From: Prauserella cavernicola
GTDB taxonomy: Bacteria > Actinomycetota > Actinomycetes > Mycobacteriales > Pseudonocardiaceae
Direction: 5' to 3'
NCBI RefSeq assembly: GCF_016595675.1
Contig: NZ_JAENJH010000013.1
Location: forward strand, 43,680-107,679
Length of the DNA: 64,000 bases
The position numbers and the translations under genes were made by a program. The notes beneath the pieces are model-generated. The model was given only the letters and a program-made list of their open reading frames with translations. It was not told where the DNA came from and searched no databases. Below, piece after piece: positions 51,818-60,900 of this stretch; the stretch's first letter is position 1; the number at the start of each line of letters is the position of its first letter.

Positions 51818-52771
51818 TCAGCCCGCCCAGGCGAGCAGCGGCTTGTGCCGTTCCGGGTCGCGGAGCTGGGTCAGCGCGTGCTCCTCCAGCGCGCGCACGC
51901 GCTTGCGGGTCACGCCGAGCCTGCGGGCGATGTCGGGCACGGTGTGCTGGTTGCCGTCGGCGAGCCCGTAGCGCAGCGACACCACGGTGGCCTCCGCCGG
52001 TTCGAGCGTGTCGAGCGCGGCGTTGAGGTCGTCCACCATCAGCTCGTGCTCCAGCGCCTCGCCGACCTCGGGCACCGAGCCAGCGGTCACGAGGTCGCCG
52101 AGCGACAGCTCGCCGTCCTCGTCGAGCGGCACGTCCAGGCTCACCGTCGACTGTCCCGCCTTGCGCAGCGCGACCACCTTCTCCACGGGCATGCCCGCGG
52201 CCTCGGCCAGCTCCTCGACGGTGGGAGTCTGGCCGCTCGCCTCGAGGGCGCGCTGGAGCCGGTCCAGCTTGGCGACCTGCTCGGCGGTGTGCATCGGCAG
52301 CCGGATGGTGTTGCTGTGGAAGGCGTTGCCCTTCTGGATCGCCTGCCGGATCCACCACATCGCGTACGTGGAGAACTTGAAGCCCTTGGCGTAGTCGAAC
52401 TTCTCCACGGCGTGCAGCAGCCCCAGGTTTCCCTCCTGCACGGCGTCGAGCAGGGGCAGATTGGTGTTGCGGCTCTTGCGCGCGGCCGTCACGACCAGGC
52501 GCAGGTTGGCGCGGATCATGTGGTCCTTGGCGAGCTCGCCGTCGTGGGCGATCGCCTCCAGGTCACGCCGGTCGGCGGGCAGGGCGCGGCCCCCCGCGTC
52601 GGCATGTGTGATCAGCTCGGCGGCGTACACCCCGGCCTCGATGCGCTTGGCGAGCTCGACCTCCTCGGTGGCCGTGAGCAGCGGCGTCGCACCGATCTCA
52701 TCGAGGTAGACTCGGACCAGATCGGTGTTGTCGCGGGTGCTGCTCCGGCGCGTCACAGTGGCGTTGGCCAA
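51818..52771 (-). CDS. Sigma-70 family group 2 sigma factor (SigB-like)
   Basis: This 317-residue sigma factor has region 1.2 (DLVRVYLDEIGATPLLTATE), region 2 with the -10 recognition helix (KGFKFSTYAMWWIRQAIQK), region 3 and region 4 (LGVTRKRVRALEEHALTQLR). The arrangement is that of SigB/HrdB paralogues without a long region 1.1, suggesting a general stress or stationary-phase factor. It starts with TTG at 52771 behind AGAGAGG. It lies 34 bases after the GlxA gene stop and may be co-transcribed with it. Confidence 0.88.
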   Translation of the reverse strand: MANATVTRRSSTRDNTDLVRVYLDEIGATPLLTATEEVELAKRIEAGVYAAELITHADAGGRALPADRRDLEAIAHDGELAKDHMIRANLRLVVTAARKSRNTNLPLLDAVQEGNLGLLHAVEKFDYAKGFKFSTYAMWWIRQAIQKGNAFHSNTIRLPMHTAEQVAKLDRLQRALEASGQTPTVEELAEAAGMPVEKVVALRKAGQSTVSLDVPLDEDGELSLGDLVTAGSVPEVGEALEHELMVDDLNAALDTLEPAEATVVSLRYGLADGNQHTVPDIARRLGVTRKRVRALEEHALTQLRDPERHKPLLAWAG

Positions 52772-52793
52772 TCGTTGTCACCTCTCTCGGTCT

Positions 52794-52808
52794 TGACAAC
52801 GCTTGTCA
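52794..52808. promoter_or_regulatory. Perfect palindrome in front of the sigma gene
   Basis: TGACAACGCTTGTCA is a perfect 6-3-6 palindrome. A further half-site (TTGTCA at 52775) lies upstream of the sigma start on the coding strand. It overlaps the stop codon of the GlxA gene. It could be an operator for a repressor or GlxA-type activator of the sigma gene. On the minus strand TTGTCA also resembles a -35 element. Confidence 0.45.
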
Positions 52809-53795
52809 CCCCGTCCGCATTCCACTTTCGGGCTGCCCGCGAAACGTCGTTCGGTAGGCGCTCGGTGACACGCCGAGCGCCGCGTGCAGGTGCTGCCGTA
52901 GCGAGGCCGCGGTGCCGAATCCCGACTCCTCCGCCACCCGGTCCACGGGCAGGTCCGTCTCCTCGAGGAGCTGTCGGGAGCGGGCGAGTCGTTGCTGCGT
53001 GAGCCACTGCACCGGAGATAGTCCCACTTCTTCGCGAAACCTGCGCGTGAAGGTCCGCACACTCATCGACTCCTGGCCCGCGAGCTCCCGCAGCGACAGT
53101 GGGCGGTGCAGCCGCTGTAGTGCCCACGCCCTGGCCGCGCCCGTGGAGGACACGTGCGGCTCGGCCACCGGCCTCGGCACGTACTGGGCCTGGCCGCCGT
53201 CACGGTGCGGCGGCACCACGGTGCGCCTGGCCACGTCGTTGGCGATGGCGGCGCCGTGGTCGCGGCGGATCAGGTGCAGGCACAGGTCGATGCCGGAGGC
53301 CTCGCCCGCCGAGGTGAGCACGTCGCCGGAGTCTGTGTAGAGCACGCCGGGATCGAGTTCGACGTGCGGGTACAGGCGGCGGAAGTCGTCGGCTGACTGC
53401 CAGTGCGTGGTGGCGCGCCTGCCGTCGAGCAGCCCGGCGGCGGCGAGCACGAACGCGCCGGTGCAGATCGACGCGATCCGGGTGCCGGGCCGGATCCGCG
53501 CGAACGCCGAGGTCAGCCGCTCGCCGAGCACCCCTTCCGTTTCCGTCTCGTCGAGCTCGTGGGTCGCGGGCACCACCACCGTGTCGGCCTCGCCCAGCAC
53601 CTCCGGCCCGTGCTCGATGTGGATGGGGAAGTCGGCGTCGGTGCGCACCAGGCCCGGTTCGAGCGCGCACGTGCTCACCTCGTACAGCGGCTCGCCGCCG
53701 GCCGAGCGTGCCGAGCCGAACAGCTGGTGCACCAGCCCGAGCTCGAGCGGCATCACGCCGTGACGGACGAGGACGGCGACGCGGTGCGGGCGCAT
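52806..53795 (-). CDS. GlxA-family AraC-type regulator with a DJ-1/PfpI-like domain
   Basis: This 329-residue protein has an N-terminal DJ-1-like domain with the nucleophile-elbow CTGAFVLAAAGLLDGRRATTHW, then an AraC helix-turn-helix (RRFREEVGLSPVQWL, AEESGFGTAASLRQH). GlxA regulators often control aldehyde- or quinone-related genes nearby. It diverges from a quinone reductase gene across 71 bases, its most likely target. Confidence 0.85.
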   Translation of the reverse strand: MRPHRVAVLVRHGVMPLELGLVHQLFGSARSAGGEPLYEVSTCALEPGLVRTDADFPIHIEHGPEVLGEADTVVVPATHELDETETEGVLGERLTSAFARIRPGTRIASICTGAFVLAAAGLLDGRRATTHWQSADDFRRLYPHVELDPGVLYTDSGDVLTSAGEASGIDLCLHLIRRDHGAAIANDVARRTVVPPHRDGGQAQYVPRPVAEPHVSSTGAARAWALQRLHRPLSLRELAGQESMSVRTFTRRFREEVGLSPVQWLTQQRLARSRQLLEETDLPVDRVAEESGFGTAASLRQHLHAALGVSPSAYRTTFRGQPESGMRTG

Positions 53796-53866
53796 GGCCC
53801 GATTCTTTCACATCGTGGCTATCGGGCCACTCGCCGCGTGTGCGGGCACCGCGCACGATCGAGGCC

Positions 53867-54634
53867 ATGAACGTTCTCTGGGTTCTCGCTCATCCCGACC
53901 AGCGCTCGCTCACCGCGTCGCTCAAGGACGACGGCGTCCGCGCGCTCACCGACCTCGGTCATGACGTGGTCGTCTCCGACCTGCACGCCATGAAGTGGGA
54001 CCCGGTGGTCGGCGCGGGCGACTTCGACCACGACCCCGGCGAGCGGCTGCTCGTCGGCGACGAGGCCCGGCGCGCCTACACCGAGGGCACGCTCAGTGCC
54101 GACATCGCCGAGGAACAGGAGAAGCTGCGCCGGGCCGACGCGCTCGTGGTGCAGTTCCCGCTGTGGTGGATGGGCATGCCAGCCATCCTCAAGGGCTGGT
54201 TCGACCGGGTCTTTCTCAACGGCTTCGCGTTCGGCGTCAAGGACCCCGCCACCGGCAACACCCTGCGCTACGGCGACGGCGGACTGCGTGGCAAGCGCGC
54301 CCTGCTCGTCACCACCATCGGTGCGAGGGAGGCCGCGTTCGGCCCGCGCGGGATCCACGGCGAGCTCAACGACGTGCTCTTCCCGATCCAGCACGGCATC
54401 TTCTTCTACACGGGCATGGACGTGCTGCCTCCGCTGGCGATCTACGGCGCGGACCGGGCCGCCGAGGCCGACTACGCCGTGGCCGCGCGGCGGCTGGGGG
54501 ACCGGCTCGCGGAGCTCTCCGACGGCGAGCCGGTGCGTTTTCGCCACCAGGACGGCGGCGACTACGACTCCGACCTCGTGCTCCGTCCGCACCTGGCGCC
54601 GGGTCGCGCGGGGATCGGCGCGCACTACGCCTGA
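53867..54634 (+). CDS. NAD(P)H dehydrogenase (quinone), flavodoxin-like
   Basis: This 255-residue protein is of the NQO1/MdaB type: MNVLWVLAHPDQRSLTASL at the FMN site and QFPLWWMGMPAILKGWFDRV. It reduces quinones by two electrons and limits redox cycling. The ATG at 53867 follows GAGG. It diverges from the GlxA regulator and ends before a bidirectional terminator. Confidence 0.88.
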   Translation: MNVLWVLAHPDQRSLTASLKDDGVRALTDLGHDVVVSDLHAMKWDPVVGAGDFDHDPGERLLVGDEARRAYTEGTLSADIAEEQEKLRRADALVVQFPLWWMGMPAILKGWFDRVFLNGFAFGVKDPATGNTLRYGDGGLRGKRALLVTTIGAREAAFGPRGIHGELNDVLFPIQHGIFFYTGMDVLPPLAIYGADRAAEADYAVAARRLGDRLAELSDGEPVRFRHQDGGDYDSDLVLRPHLAPGRAGIGAHYA

Positions 54635-54710
54635 GCGCTGTGTTCGGGATGCGGCCGCGGTTCACCACGTCGCGAACGTGGCTCTCGCCGCGCCAGCCCG
54701 ATCGCGGCTC

Positions 54711-54745
54711 ACGGGCAGGATGCCCCGCGCGGGCATCCTGCCCGT
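54711..54745. terminator. Strong bidirectional terminator hairpin
   Basis: A perfect 15-base stem (ACGGGCAGGATGCCC and its complement) closes a five-base loop. It lies between the quinone reductase gene and the MarR remnant on the other strand, so it would end transcription from both sides. Its survival beside a broken gene suggests that it belonged to the intact MarR gene. Confidence 0.75.
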
Positions 54746-54764
54746 GTCCTGTGCGCACGCGGTG

Positions 54765-54953
54765 TCAGCCGAGGCGCGCCAGTAGTCCTTCGAGCGTGCG
54801 CCGCTCGGCGTCGTCGAGCTCGCCGAGCAGCGCGTCGTCCACCTCGCGCGCCAGCCGCTGCGCGCTCGCCAGCGTGTCGCGTCCCCGCTCGGTGAGCACC
54901 ACGAGCCGCGTGCGCCGGTCCTCGGGATGCGGGTCGCGGCGCACCAGCGCGTC
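54765..54953 (-). pseudogene. MarR-family regulator remnant (C-terminal part only)
   Basis: On the minus strand the frame reads [19 protein letters not shown] and continues through TERGRDTL to a stop at 54765, the standard wing and C-terminal helix of MarR regulators. Going upstream the frame ends abruptly near 54953. The N-terminal dimerisation and recognition helices are missing, and an unrelated gene end begins within about ten bases. It is almost certainly inactive. Confidence 0.8.
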
Positions 54954-54961
54954 CCGGGGCC

Positions 54962-55099
54962 GGGAGCGACGAGCTGCTCGCCTGGGTCGCCGACCGCGTG
55001 GCGCCGTACAAGAAGGTGCGCGCGCTCGAGTTCGTCGACACCATCCCGAAGTCGCCGACGGGCAAGATCCTGCGCCGCGCCCTCAAAGACCGTGGCTGA
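54962..55099 (+). pseudogene. Acyl-CoA synthetase remnant (last 45 residues)
   Basis: On the plus strand the frame reads [20 protein letters not shown] and ends with [17 protein letters not shown] and a stop at 55099. This is the C-terminal lysine-bearing end of 4-coumarate-CoA ligase-like enzymes. No start or adenylation core precedes it; the sequence to the left belongs to the MarR remnant. The two broken gene ends meet at about 54954-54961, as expected for a deletion that fused two formerly separate loci. Confidence 0.8.
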
Positions 55100-55105
55100 G
55101 CGCGG

Positions 55106-56047
55106 TCAGCTCACCGACACGACGGAGCTCTCGCGGTGCTGCGACGGGCTCACCCCGCGTACCCGCTTGAACGCGGTGCTCAGTGCGAACGCGCTGCCGT
55201 AGCCGACTCGGCGGGCGACGGCGTCGACGGTCGCGTCGGGTTCCCGCAACAGGTCCGCGGCCAGCGCGAGCCGCCAGCCGGTGAGGTAGGCCATCGGTGA
55301 CTCTCCGACGAGGTCGGTGAACCGTCGCGCCAGCACCGCGCGCGACACGCCCGTCCTGGCGGCGAGCGTGGCCACCGTCCACGGCAGCGCGGGCTCGTCG
55401 TGCAGCAGCCGCAACGCGGTGCCCACCACCGGATCGCCCTGCGCGTGGTACCACCGCGTCGCCTCCGCGCCCGCTCCCGCGAGGTAGGTCCGCAGCGCCG
55501 CGATCACGAGCAGGTCCAGCAGCCGGTCGAGCACCACGGACTGGCCCGGCTCGTCGCGCGCCAGCTCGGCCGCCAGCAACGGCACCAGCGGCGAGTCCCA
55601 GTCCCCGGCAGGCAGCACCAGCCAGGGCGGCAGCGCGGCGAGCAGCCGCCGGTTCACCGCCCCCGGTTGTTCGTAGGCCCCCACGAGCAGTGTCGTGTCG
55701 CCGCCCGTGCCCCACGTGCGGACGCCGAGCCGCAGCGGTTCGCAGAGTTCGTCGCCCTCGGGTGTGGTGCAGCGCTGTCCCGGGTGGACCACCACGGTCG
55801 GCGCGGTCGCCGGGTCGTCGGCGATCGCGTAGGGCGCGGGCCCGCGCAGCAGCGCGACGTCGTTCTCCCGCAACCGCACGGGATCGCCGGAATCGGGCAC
55901 GAGCCACGCCTCGCCTCTGGCGAGCGCGACCACGGTGAGCGGCGCCCGGTCCACGACGCGGATCGACCACGGCGGGTCGAGCAGCGCCCTGAGCACGAAA
56001 GCACCGTGTGCCCTCGGTCCGTCGAGCAGGCGGCCCAGCGCGTCCAT
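55106..56047 (-). CDS. AraC-family regulator with a cupin-type sensor domain
   Basis: This 313-residue protein has an AraC_binding cupin domain (about residues 1-185: PPWSIRVVDRAPLTVVALAR, ENDVALLRGPAPYAI) and a C-terminal double helix-turn-helix (TVATLAARTGVSRAVLARRF, GYGSAFALSTAFKRVRG). It closely parallels the regulator at 62924-63901. It ends seven bases from the acyl-CoA synthetase remnant. Confidence 0.85.
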   Translation of the reverse strand: MDALGRLLDGPRAHGAFVLRALLDPPWSIRVVDRAPLTVVALARGEAWLVPDSGDPVRLRENDVALLRGPAPYAIADDPATAPTVVVHPGQRCTTPEGDELCEPLRLGVRTWGTGGDTTLLVGAYEQPGAVNRRLLAALPPWLVLPAGDWDSPLVPLLAAELARDEPGQSVVLDRLLDLLVIAALRTYLAGAGAEATRWYHAQGDPVVGTALRLLHDEPALPWTVATLAARTGVSRAVLARRFTDLVGESPMAYLTGWRLALAADLLREPDATVDAVARRVGYGSAFALSTAFKRVRGVSPSQHRESSVVSVS

Positions 56048-56136
56048 ACCGCTCAGCGTAGCGACTCGCAGGGCCGGAACACCGGTGCTCGATCGCGCGT
56101 TGTGACCGGCAGGGGAGTGGCGGAAGGGGAGTGCTC

Positions 56137-57264
56137 ATGCGCAAGGTCTGGGGTGCGATGGCGGCCGGGGTGGGTGCCGCCGTGGTGGCGGGAACGGCGG
56201 TCGCCGCGCGGGGTGTGCTGCCCTCACTGGGAGGCAGGCCCGTGGGTCCGTACCTGCTCGACTCGCCGCAGTTCCGGGACGGCACGTTCCACAACGCGGC
56301 CCCGCCGCGCTGGCTGCCGCCCGGCAGCGCGAGGGCGGCACTGCGCGAACTGGTCTTCGGCGGACAGCAGCGGCACCCCTCCGGCCCCGTGCCCCTCGTG
56401 GCCCCCGGCGGCGCGACGTCCGCCGACGGTCTGCACCTGACGTGGTTCGGCCACGCCTCGACCCTGGTCGAGCTCGACGGCGCCCGGGTGCTGCTCGACC
56501 CGGTGTGGAGCGACCGCGCCTCGCCGTCGCGGCTGCTCGGCCCCAAGCGTCTGCACCCGGTGCCGCACCGGCTGACCGACCTGCCGGCGCTCGACGCGAT
56601 CGTCATCTCCCACGATCACTACGACCACCTCGACATGCCCACCGTGCGCGAGCTCGTCCGGACCCAGGAGGCGCCGTTCGTCGTCCCGCTCGGGGTCGGG
56701 GCGCACCTGCGCCGCTGGAAGGTGCCCGAGCACCGCATCGTGGAACTGGACTGGGACGGCGAGCACGAGGTCGCGGGCGTGCGCCTGGTCGCCACCGCCG
56801 CCCAGCACTTCTCGGGCAGGGCGTTCCGGCGCAACAACACGCTGTGGGCGTCGTGGGTGCTCGCGGGTCCGCACCACCGCGTCTTCTACAGCGGCGACAC
56901 GGGCTACTTCTCCGGCTTCGCCGAGATCGGGCGCGAGCACGGCCCCTTCGACGCCACGCTCGTCCAGATCGGCGCCTACGCGCCCAGCTGGCCCGACATC
57001 CACATGCTGCCCGAGGAGGGCGTCGCCGCCCACATCGAGCTGGACGGACGACTGTTCGTCCCGGTGCACTGGGGCACGTTCAACCTCTCCGTGCACGGCT
57101 GGACCGAGCCGGTGGACCGGGCGTGGCAGGAGGCGAAGGCTCGCGGCGTCAGCATGGCGGTCCCGCGCCCCGGCCAGCGCCTGAATGCTCGTGCCGCCGG
57201 TACCGCCGGTACCGCAGCACCGGTCGACCCGTGGTGGCAGGCCCTGGGCACACCGCCGCACTGA
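56137..57264 (+). CDS. NAPE-PLD-like metallo-beta-lactamase-fold hydrolase
   Basis: This 375-residue protein has an N-terminal membrane or signal segment (about residues 5-30) and the UlaG/NAPE-PLD-type fold: GHASTLVEL, SHDHYDHLD and PVHWGTFNLSVHGW. The family hydrolyses phosphodiesters such as N-acyl phosphatidylethanolamine. The ATG at 56137 has GGAAGGGGA at good spacing; a GTG at 56131 is too close. It stands alone before the CapA-like gene. Confidence 0.82.
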   Translation: MRKVWGAMAAGVGAAVVAGTAVAARGVLPSLGGRPVGPYLLDSPQFRDGTFHNAAPPRWLPPGSARAALRELVFGGQQRHPSGPVPLVAPGGATSADGLHLTWFGHASTLVELDGARVLLDPVWSDRASPSRLLGPKRLHPVPHRLTDLPALDAIVISHDHYDHLDMPTVRELVRTQEAPFVVPLGVGAHLRRWKVPEHRIVELDWDGEHEVAGVRLVATAAQHFSGRAFRRNNTLWASWVLAGPHHRVFYSGDTGYFSGFAEIGREHGPFDATLVQIGAYAPSWPDIHMLPEEGVAAHIELDGRLFVPVHWGTFNLSVHGWTEPVDRAWQEAKARGVSMAVPRPGQRLNARAAGTAGTAAPVDPWWQALGTPPH

Positions 57265-57327
57265 ACGCCCTAAGATCACTTTCGGTGACCGGGAAGGATG
57301 GCGCCACCGTCCCCGAAAGGCTGATTC

Positions 57328-58461
57328 ATGACGCGTCGTGCCGTCTGTGCGGTACTTGCTGTGGCTCTGGTGACCAGCGCCTGCAGCGCGGACCCCACCG
57401 GGCAACCCGCACCCTCGTCGTCGAGCGCGCCCACGACGAGCGCCGAGCCGGAGTCGTTCAGCGTCGTCGCCACCGGTGACGTGCTGATCCACCCGCCGCT
57501 GACCGACCAGGCCGCCCAGGAGGCGCAGGCCGCGGGCGGGGGAGCCGACGACTTCGACTACGGCCCGCTGTTCGAGGGGGTCCGCCCGCTCGTCTCCGGC
57601 GCCGACCTGGCCCTGTGTCACCTCGAGGTGCCGCTCTCGCCCGACGGCGGGCCCTACAGCGGCTACCCGATGTTCTCCTCGCCGCCCGAGCTCGCGAGCG
57701 ACCTCGCCGACGTCGGCTACGACGGCTGCTCGACCGCGTCCAACCACACCCTCGACCAGGGTGAGGAGGGCGTCGCGCACACGCTCGACGCGCTCGACGA
57801 CGCGGGGCTGGAGCACACCGGCTCCGCCCGCACCGAGGAGGAGGCCGCCACGCCGCAGGTCTACGACGTCGGCGGCGTCAAGGTCGGGCACGTGTCGTTC
57901 ACGTTCGGCTTCAACGGTTTCGAGCTGCCCTCGGACAAGCCGTGGATGTCGAACCCGCTCGACGCCGACGCGGTGGTCGAGGCCGCGCACGCCGCTCGCG
58001 AGGCCGGCGCCGAGGTGGTGCTCGCGAGCCTGCACTGGGGCGAGGAGTACGTCCACGACCCCACCCAGGAGCAGCAGGACCTGGCCACGCAGCTGCTGGG
58101 CGACGGCGGCGTGGACCTGATCCTCGGTCACCACGCCCACGTCGTGCAGCCCATCGAGCGCATCGGCGACAAGTGGGTCGCCTACGGCCACGGCAACTCG
58201 GTGGCCCGGCACGAGGAGCCCAAGGGCGTGTCCGAGGAGGGCATCGCGTCGCGCTTCGAGTTCACGCGCGAAGGCGGCCGCTGGCGCGTGAACTCCGCCG
58301 AGTACGTGCCCACGCTCGTGGAGCTGGGCCCGCCGATCCGGCTCACCGACCTCACCGACGCCGAGCCCGACGACCGGCGCACCGAGGCGCTGGAGCGTAC
58401 CGACGAGATCGTGCTCAGCCGCGGTGGCGCCGAGGACGGCCTGAGCCGGCCCGGGAACTGA
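57328..58461 (+). CDS. CapA-family lipoprotein (calcineurin-like fold)
   Basis: This 377-residue lipoprotein has the lipobox VTSAC and a linker rich in Ser/Pro/Ala, then a CapA-type metallophosphatase-like fold: FSVVATGDVLIH, STASNHTLDQG, ASLHWGEEY and GHHAHVVQPIE. CapA proteins join or anchor poly-gamma-glutamate capsules in some bacteria; the role in actinobacteria is unclear. No capB or capC is present. Its 3' end overlaps the LysR gene by 47 bases. Confidence 0.82.
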   Translation: MTRRAVCAVLAVALVTSACSADPTGQPAPSSSSAPTTSAEPESFSVVATGDVLIHPPLTDQAAQEAQAAGGGADDFDYGPLFEGVRPLVSGADLALCHLEVPLSPDGGPYSGYPMFSSPPELASDLADVGYDGCSTASNHTLDQGEEGVAHTLDALDDAGLEHTGSARTEEEAATPQVYDVGGVKVGHVSFTFGFNGFELPSDKPWMSNPLDADAVVEAAHAAREAGAEVVLASLHWGEEYVHDPTQEQQDLATQLLGDGGVDLILGHHAHVVQPIERIGDKWVAYGHGNSVARHEEPKGVSEEGIASRFEFTREGGRWRVNSAEYVPTLVELGPPIRLTDLTDAEPDDRRTEALERTDEIVLSRGGAEDGLSRPGN

Positions 58462-59344
58462 CCCGCTCGGCGAGCAGTCCGAGCAGGTCCTCGACGGCGG
58501 GCGAGACGCCCGCGGCCCGCGTGGTCGCGTGCACCTCCCGCACCAGCCGGGCGGGCCTGGCCACCTCCAGGAACGTGACGCCCGGGGTCGGTGTGGCCGC
58601 GAGTTCCGGTACCAGCGCGACCCCGAAGTCGGCGGCCACGAGCGTGAACATCGTGTCGAAGTTGTCGGTGCGGAAGGCCACGGTGGGCTCGAACCCGGCG
58701 GCCCGGCACGTCAGCTCCACCACCGCCTGGAACCCGGCGACCGGCCGGGGCGCGATCCACCGCGCGCCGGCGTAGTCGGACAGCCGGACCGGCCGCTCGT
58801 CGCCGGGCCGCAGGCTCGGCGGCACGGCCAGCAGCAGGCGTTCGCTGCGCAGCGGCGTCTGCCGCAGCCCGCGAAGGTCGGGCTTGGGCAGCTGGGAGTA
58901 CTGATGCGTCACGGCGATATCGACCTCGCCCGCGTGCACGGCGGGCACGGCCTGCTCGGGTTCCAGCTCCACGAACGTCAGCTCCACCGCGGGATGGTGC
59001 CGCTGAAAAGCCGCCAGCGCGGGCACGGTGAAGCCGGCTGCCGTGCCGAACGCCGACACCCGCAGTCTGCCTCCGCGCAGCCCCGCCACCGCGAGCAGCG
59101 CCTGTTCCGCACTGTCCAGTTCGGACAGCACCCGCCCCGCGTGCTCGGCGAGCACCCGGCCGGCCTCGGTGAGCCGCACGCTGCGTGCGCCGCGTTCGAG
59201 CAGCGTCACGCCGGTCTGCCGTTCGAGGGCGGCCAGCTGTTGTGAGGCCGCGGCCGCCGTGCAGCCGTCGCGCTGCGCGGCGCCTGCGATGGAACCGGTC
59301 GCGGCCACATCGCGCAGCAACCGCAGCCGTCGTGGATCGAGCAC
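58415..59344 (-). CDS. LysR-family transcriptional regulator
   Basis: This 309-residue regulator has an N-terminal helix-turn-helix (LRLLRDVAATGSIAGAAQRD, ASQQLAALERQTGVTLLER) and a periplasmic-binding-like effector domain. It diverges from the dehydratase-like gene across 71 bases and probably controls it. The start is GTG at 59344. Its 3' end runs into the CapA gene. Confidence 0.85.
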   Translation of the reverse strand: MLDPRRLRLLRDVAATGSIAGAAQRDGCTAAAASQQLAALERQTGVTLLERGARSVRLTEAGRVLAEHAGRVLSELDSAEQALLAVAGLRGGRLRVSAFGTAAGFTVPALAAFQRHHPAVELTFVELEPEQAVPAVHAGEVDIAVTHQYSQLPKPDLRGLRQTPLRSERLLLAVPPSLRPGDERPVRLSDYAGARWIAPRPVAGFQAVVELTCRAAGFEPTVAFRTDNFDTMFTLVAADFGVALVPELAATPTPGVTFLEVARPARLVREVHATTRAAGVSPAVEDLLGLLAERVSSRAGSGRPRRHRG

Positions 59345-59415
59345 AAGCCGACCTTACGCTCAGACCTAGAAGACCACCCTGGTATCGACCCTGACCGCGG
59401 GCGCACGCTGGGCTC

Positions 59416-60366
59416 ATGGCTATCCGTGACGTACGCACCCCGGACACCGAGGACGTCGAGCGCGCGTGGGAGGTCGTGCGTGGCGTGCTGCCCGCGACCC
59501 CGCTGGTGCGCCCGGCCGCCGGCGGGCCCGCGCTGAAGCTCGAGACCATGCAGCCCACCGGTTCCTTCAAGGTGCGCGGCGCGCTCGCGGCACTGGCCGA
59601 GGCCGGCGACGACCAGCCCGTGGTCACCGCCTCGGCGGGCAACCACGGCCTCGGCGTCGCCTTCGCCGCGACCCGCCTGGGCAGGCGCGCCACCGTCGTG
59701 GTGCCCGCCAACGCCTCGCCGGCCAAGGTCGCCGCGCTGCGCGGTTTCGACATCGAACTGGTGCAGACGGGCACCACCTACGCCGAGGCCGAGGCGCACG
59801 CGCTGGAGCTCGGCGCGCGCGGCGCCCGGTTCGTCTCGCCCTACAACGATCCCGGCGTCATCGCGGGACAGGGCACGCTCGGCCTCGAACTCGGTGAGCA
59901 GACCTCCGGGCCGCTCACGGTCGTCTGCGCCCTGGGCGGGGGAGGACTGGCGTCGGGCATCGGGCTGTGGGCGGCCACCCGCACCGACGTCCGCGTGATC
60001 GGGGTCGAGTCCGCCGCCGCGCCGTCGATGGCGGCGGCCGTCGCGGCGGGACACCAGGTGCCCATCGAGGTCGGTCCCACGCTCGCGGACGGGATCGCCG
60101 CCAACCTCGAACCGGGCTCGGTCACGATCGACCTCGTCGCCAAGCACGTCGACGAACTGCTCACCGTCACCGAATCCGAACTGCACACCGCACTGCGGTA
60201 CCTCGCGGGCACGCACGGTCTCGTCTCCGAGGGGGCCGGAGCCGTGGCACTGGCCGCGGTGCTGGCGGGCAAGGTCGAGTCGCGCGAGCAGGTGGTGGCC
60301 GTGGTGTCCGGGCGCAACGTGGCGCTCCCCGTTCTCGCGGAAGTGCTAGCCTCCAGCCACTCATAG
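59416..60366 (+). CDS. PLP-dependent serine/threonine dehydratase-like enzyme
   Basis: This 316-residue protein is a fold-type II PLP enzyme with the Schiff-base Lys52 in GSFKVRGA, substrate loop SAGNHG and the phosphate-binding GGGGLASG. It deaminates serine or threonine to a 2-oxo acid, or is a serine racemase-like relative; it lacks the ACT domain of biosynthetic IlvA. It diverges from the LysR gene. Confidence 0.85.
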   Translation: MAIRDVRTPDTEDVERAWEVVRGVLPATPLVRPAAGGPALKLETMQPTGSFKVRGALAALAEAGDDQPVVTASAGNHGLGVAFAATRLGRRATVVVPANASPAKVAALRGFDIELVQTGTTYAEAEAHALELGARGARFVSPYNDPGVIAGQGTLGLELGEQTSGPLTVVCALGGGGLASGIGLWAATRTDVRVIGVESAAAPSMAAAVAAGHQVPIEVGPTLADGIAANLEPGSVTIDLVAKHVDELLTVTESELHTALRYLAGTHGLVSEGAGAVALAAVLAGKVESREQVVAVVSGRNVALPVLAEVLASSHS

Positions 60367-60387
60367 GGGGAATCCAGGAGGAATCGG

Positions 60388-60900
60388 TTGTCGGGGACGT
60401 CTCAGGGGGAGGGCGGCCCGCTGCGGCTGCGGCCTCCTCACCATCAGGTGGACCGCAGGGCAGTGGCGTGGTGGCGCACCGAGCTGTTGTTGCTGTGGGC
60501 GGTACCCACGCTCGTGCTCGTGGTGCTCGCGGTGTTCCTGCCAGCCCGCTTCTGGCTGCTGCTGCCCGCGGCCGTGCTGACGGTGGTTCTCGTTCCGGTC
60601 GCGATCGGACTGCCGCTGTGGTGGTACCGCGTGCACCGCTGGGAGGTCACCGCCGAGGCGGTCTACACGCGCACCGGCGCGGTGTGGCAGGAATGGCGCG
60701 TGGCGCCGATGTCGCGCATCCAGACGGTGGACACCAAGCGCGGGCCGCTCGAACAGTACTTCGGCCTGGCCACCGTCACGGTCACCACGGCCTCGTCCAA
60801 GGGCGCGGTGCAGATCCCCGGTCTGGACCACGAGCTCGCCGCGGATCTCGTGCAGCAGCTCACCGAGACCACCCACGCGACGCCGGGTGATGCCACGTGA
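60388..60900 (+). CDS. Bacterial PH-domain membrane protein (first of a pair)
   Basis: This 170-residue protein has two membrane segments (about residues 30-75) followed by a DUF304/bPH2 domain (RWEVTAEAVYTRTGAVWQEW, TVDTKRGPLEQYFGLATVTV). The TTG at 60388 follows a perfect AGGAGG. The gene overlaps the next one by GTGA. Pairs of this kind (YdbS/YdbT) support membrane homeostasis and, in Bacillus, resistance to certain antimicrobial peptides. Confidence 0.85.
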   Translation: MSGTSQGEGGPLRLRPPHHQVDRRAVAWWRTELLLLWAVPTLVLVVLAVFLPARFWLLLPAAVLTVVLVPVAIGLPLWWYRVHRWEVTAEAVYTRTGAVWQEWRVAPMSRIQTVDTKRGPLEQYFGLATVTVTTASSKGAVQIPGLDHELAADLVQQLTETTHATPGDAT

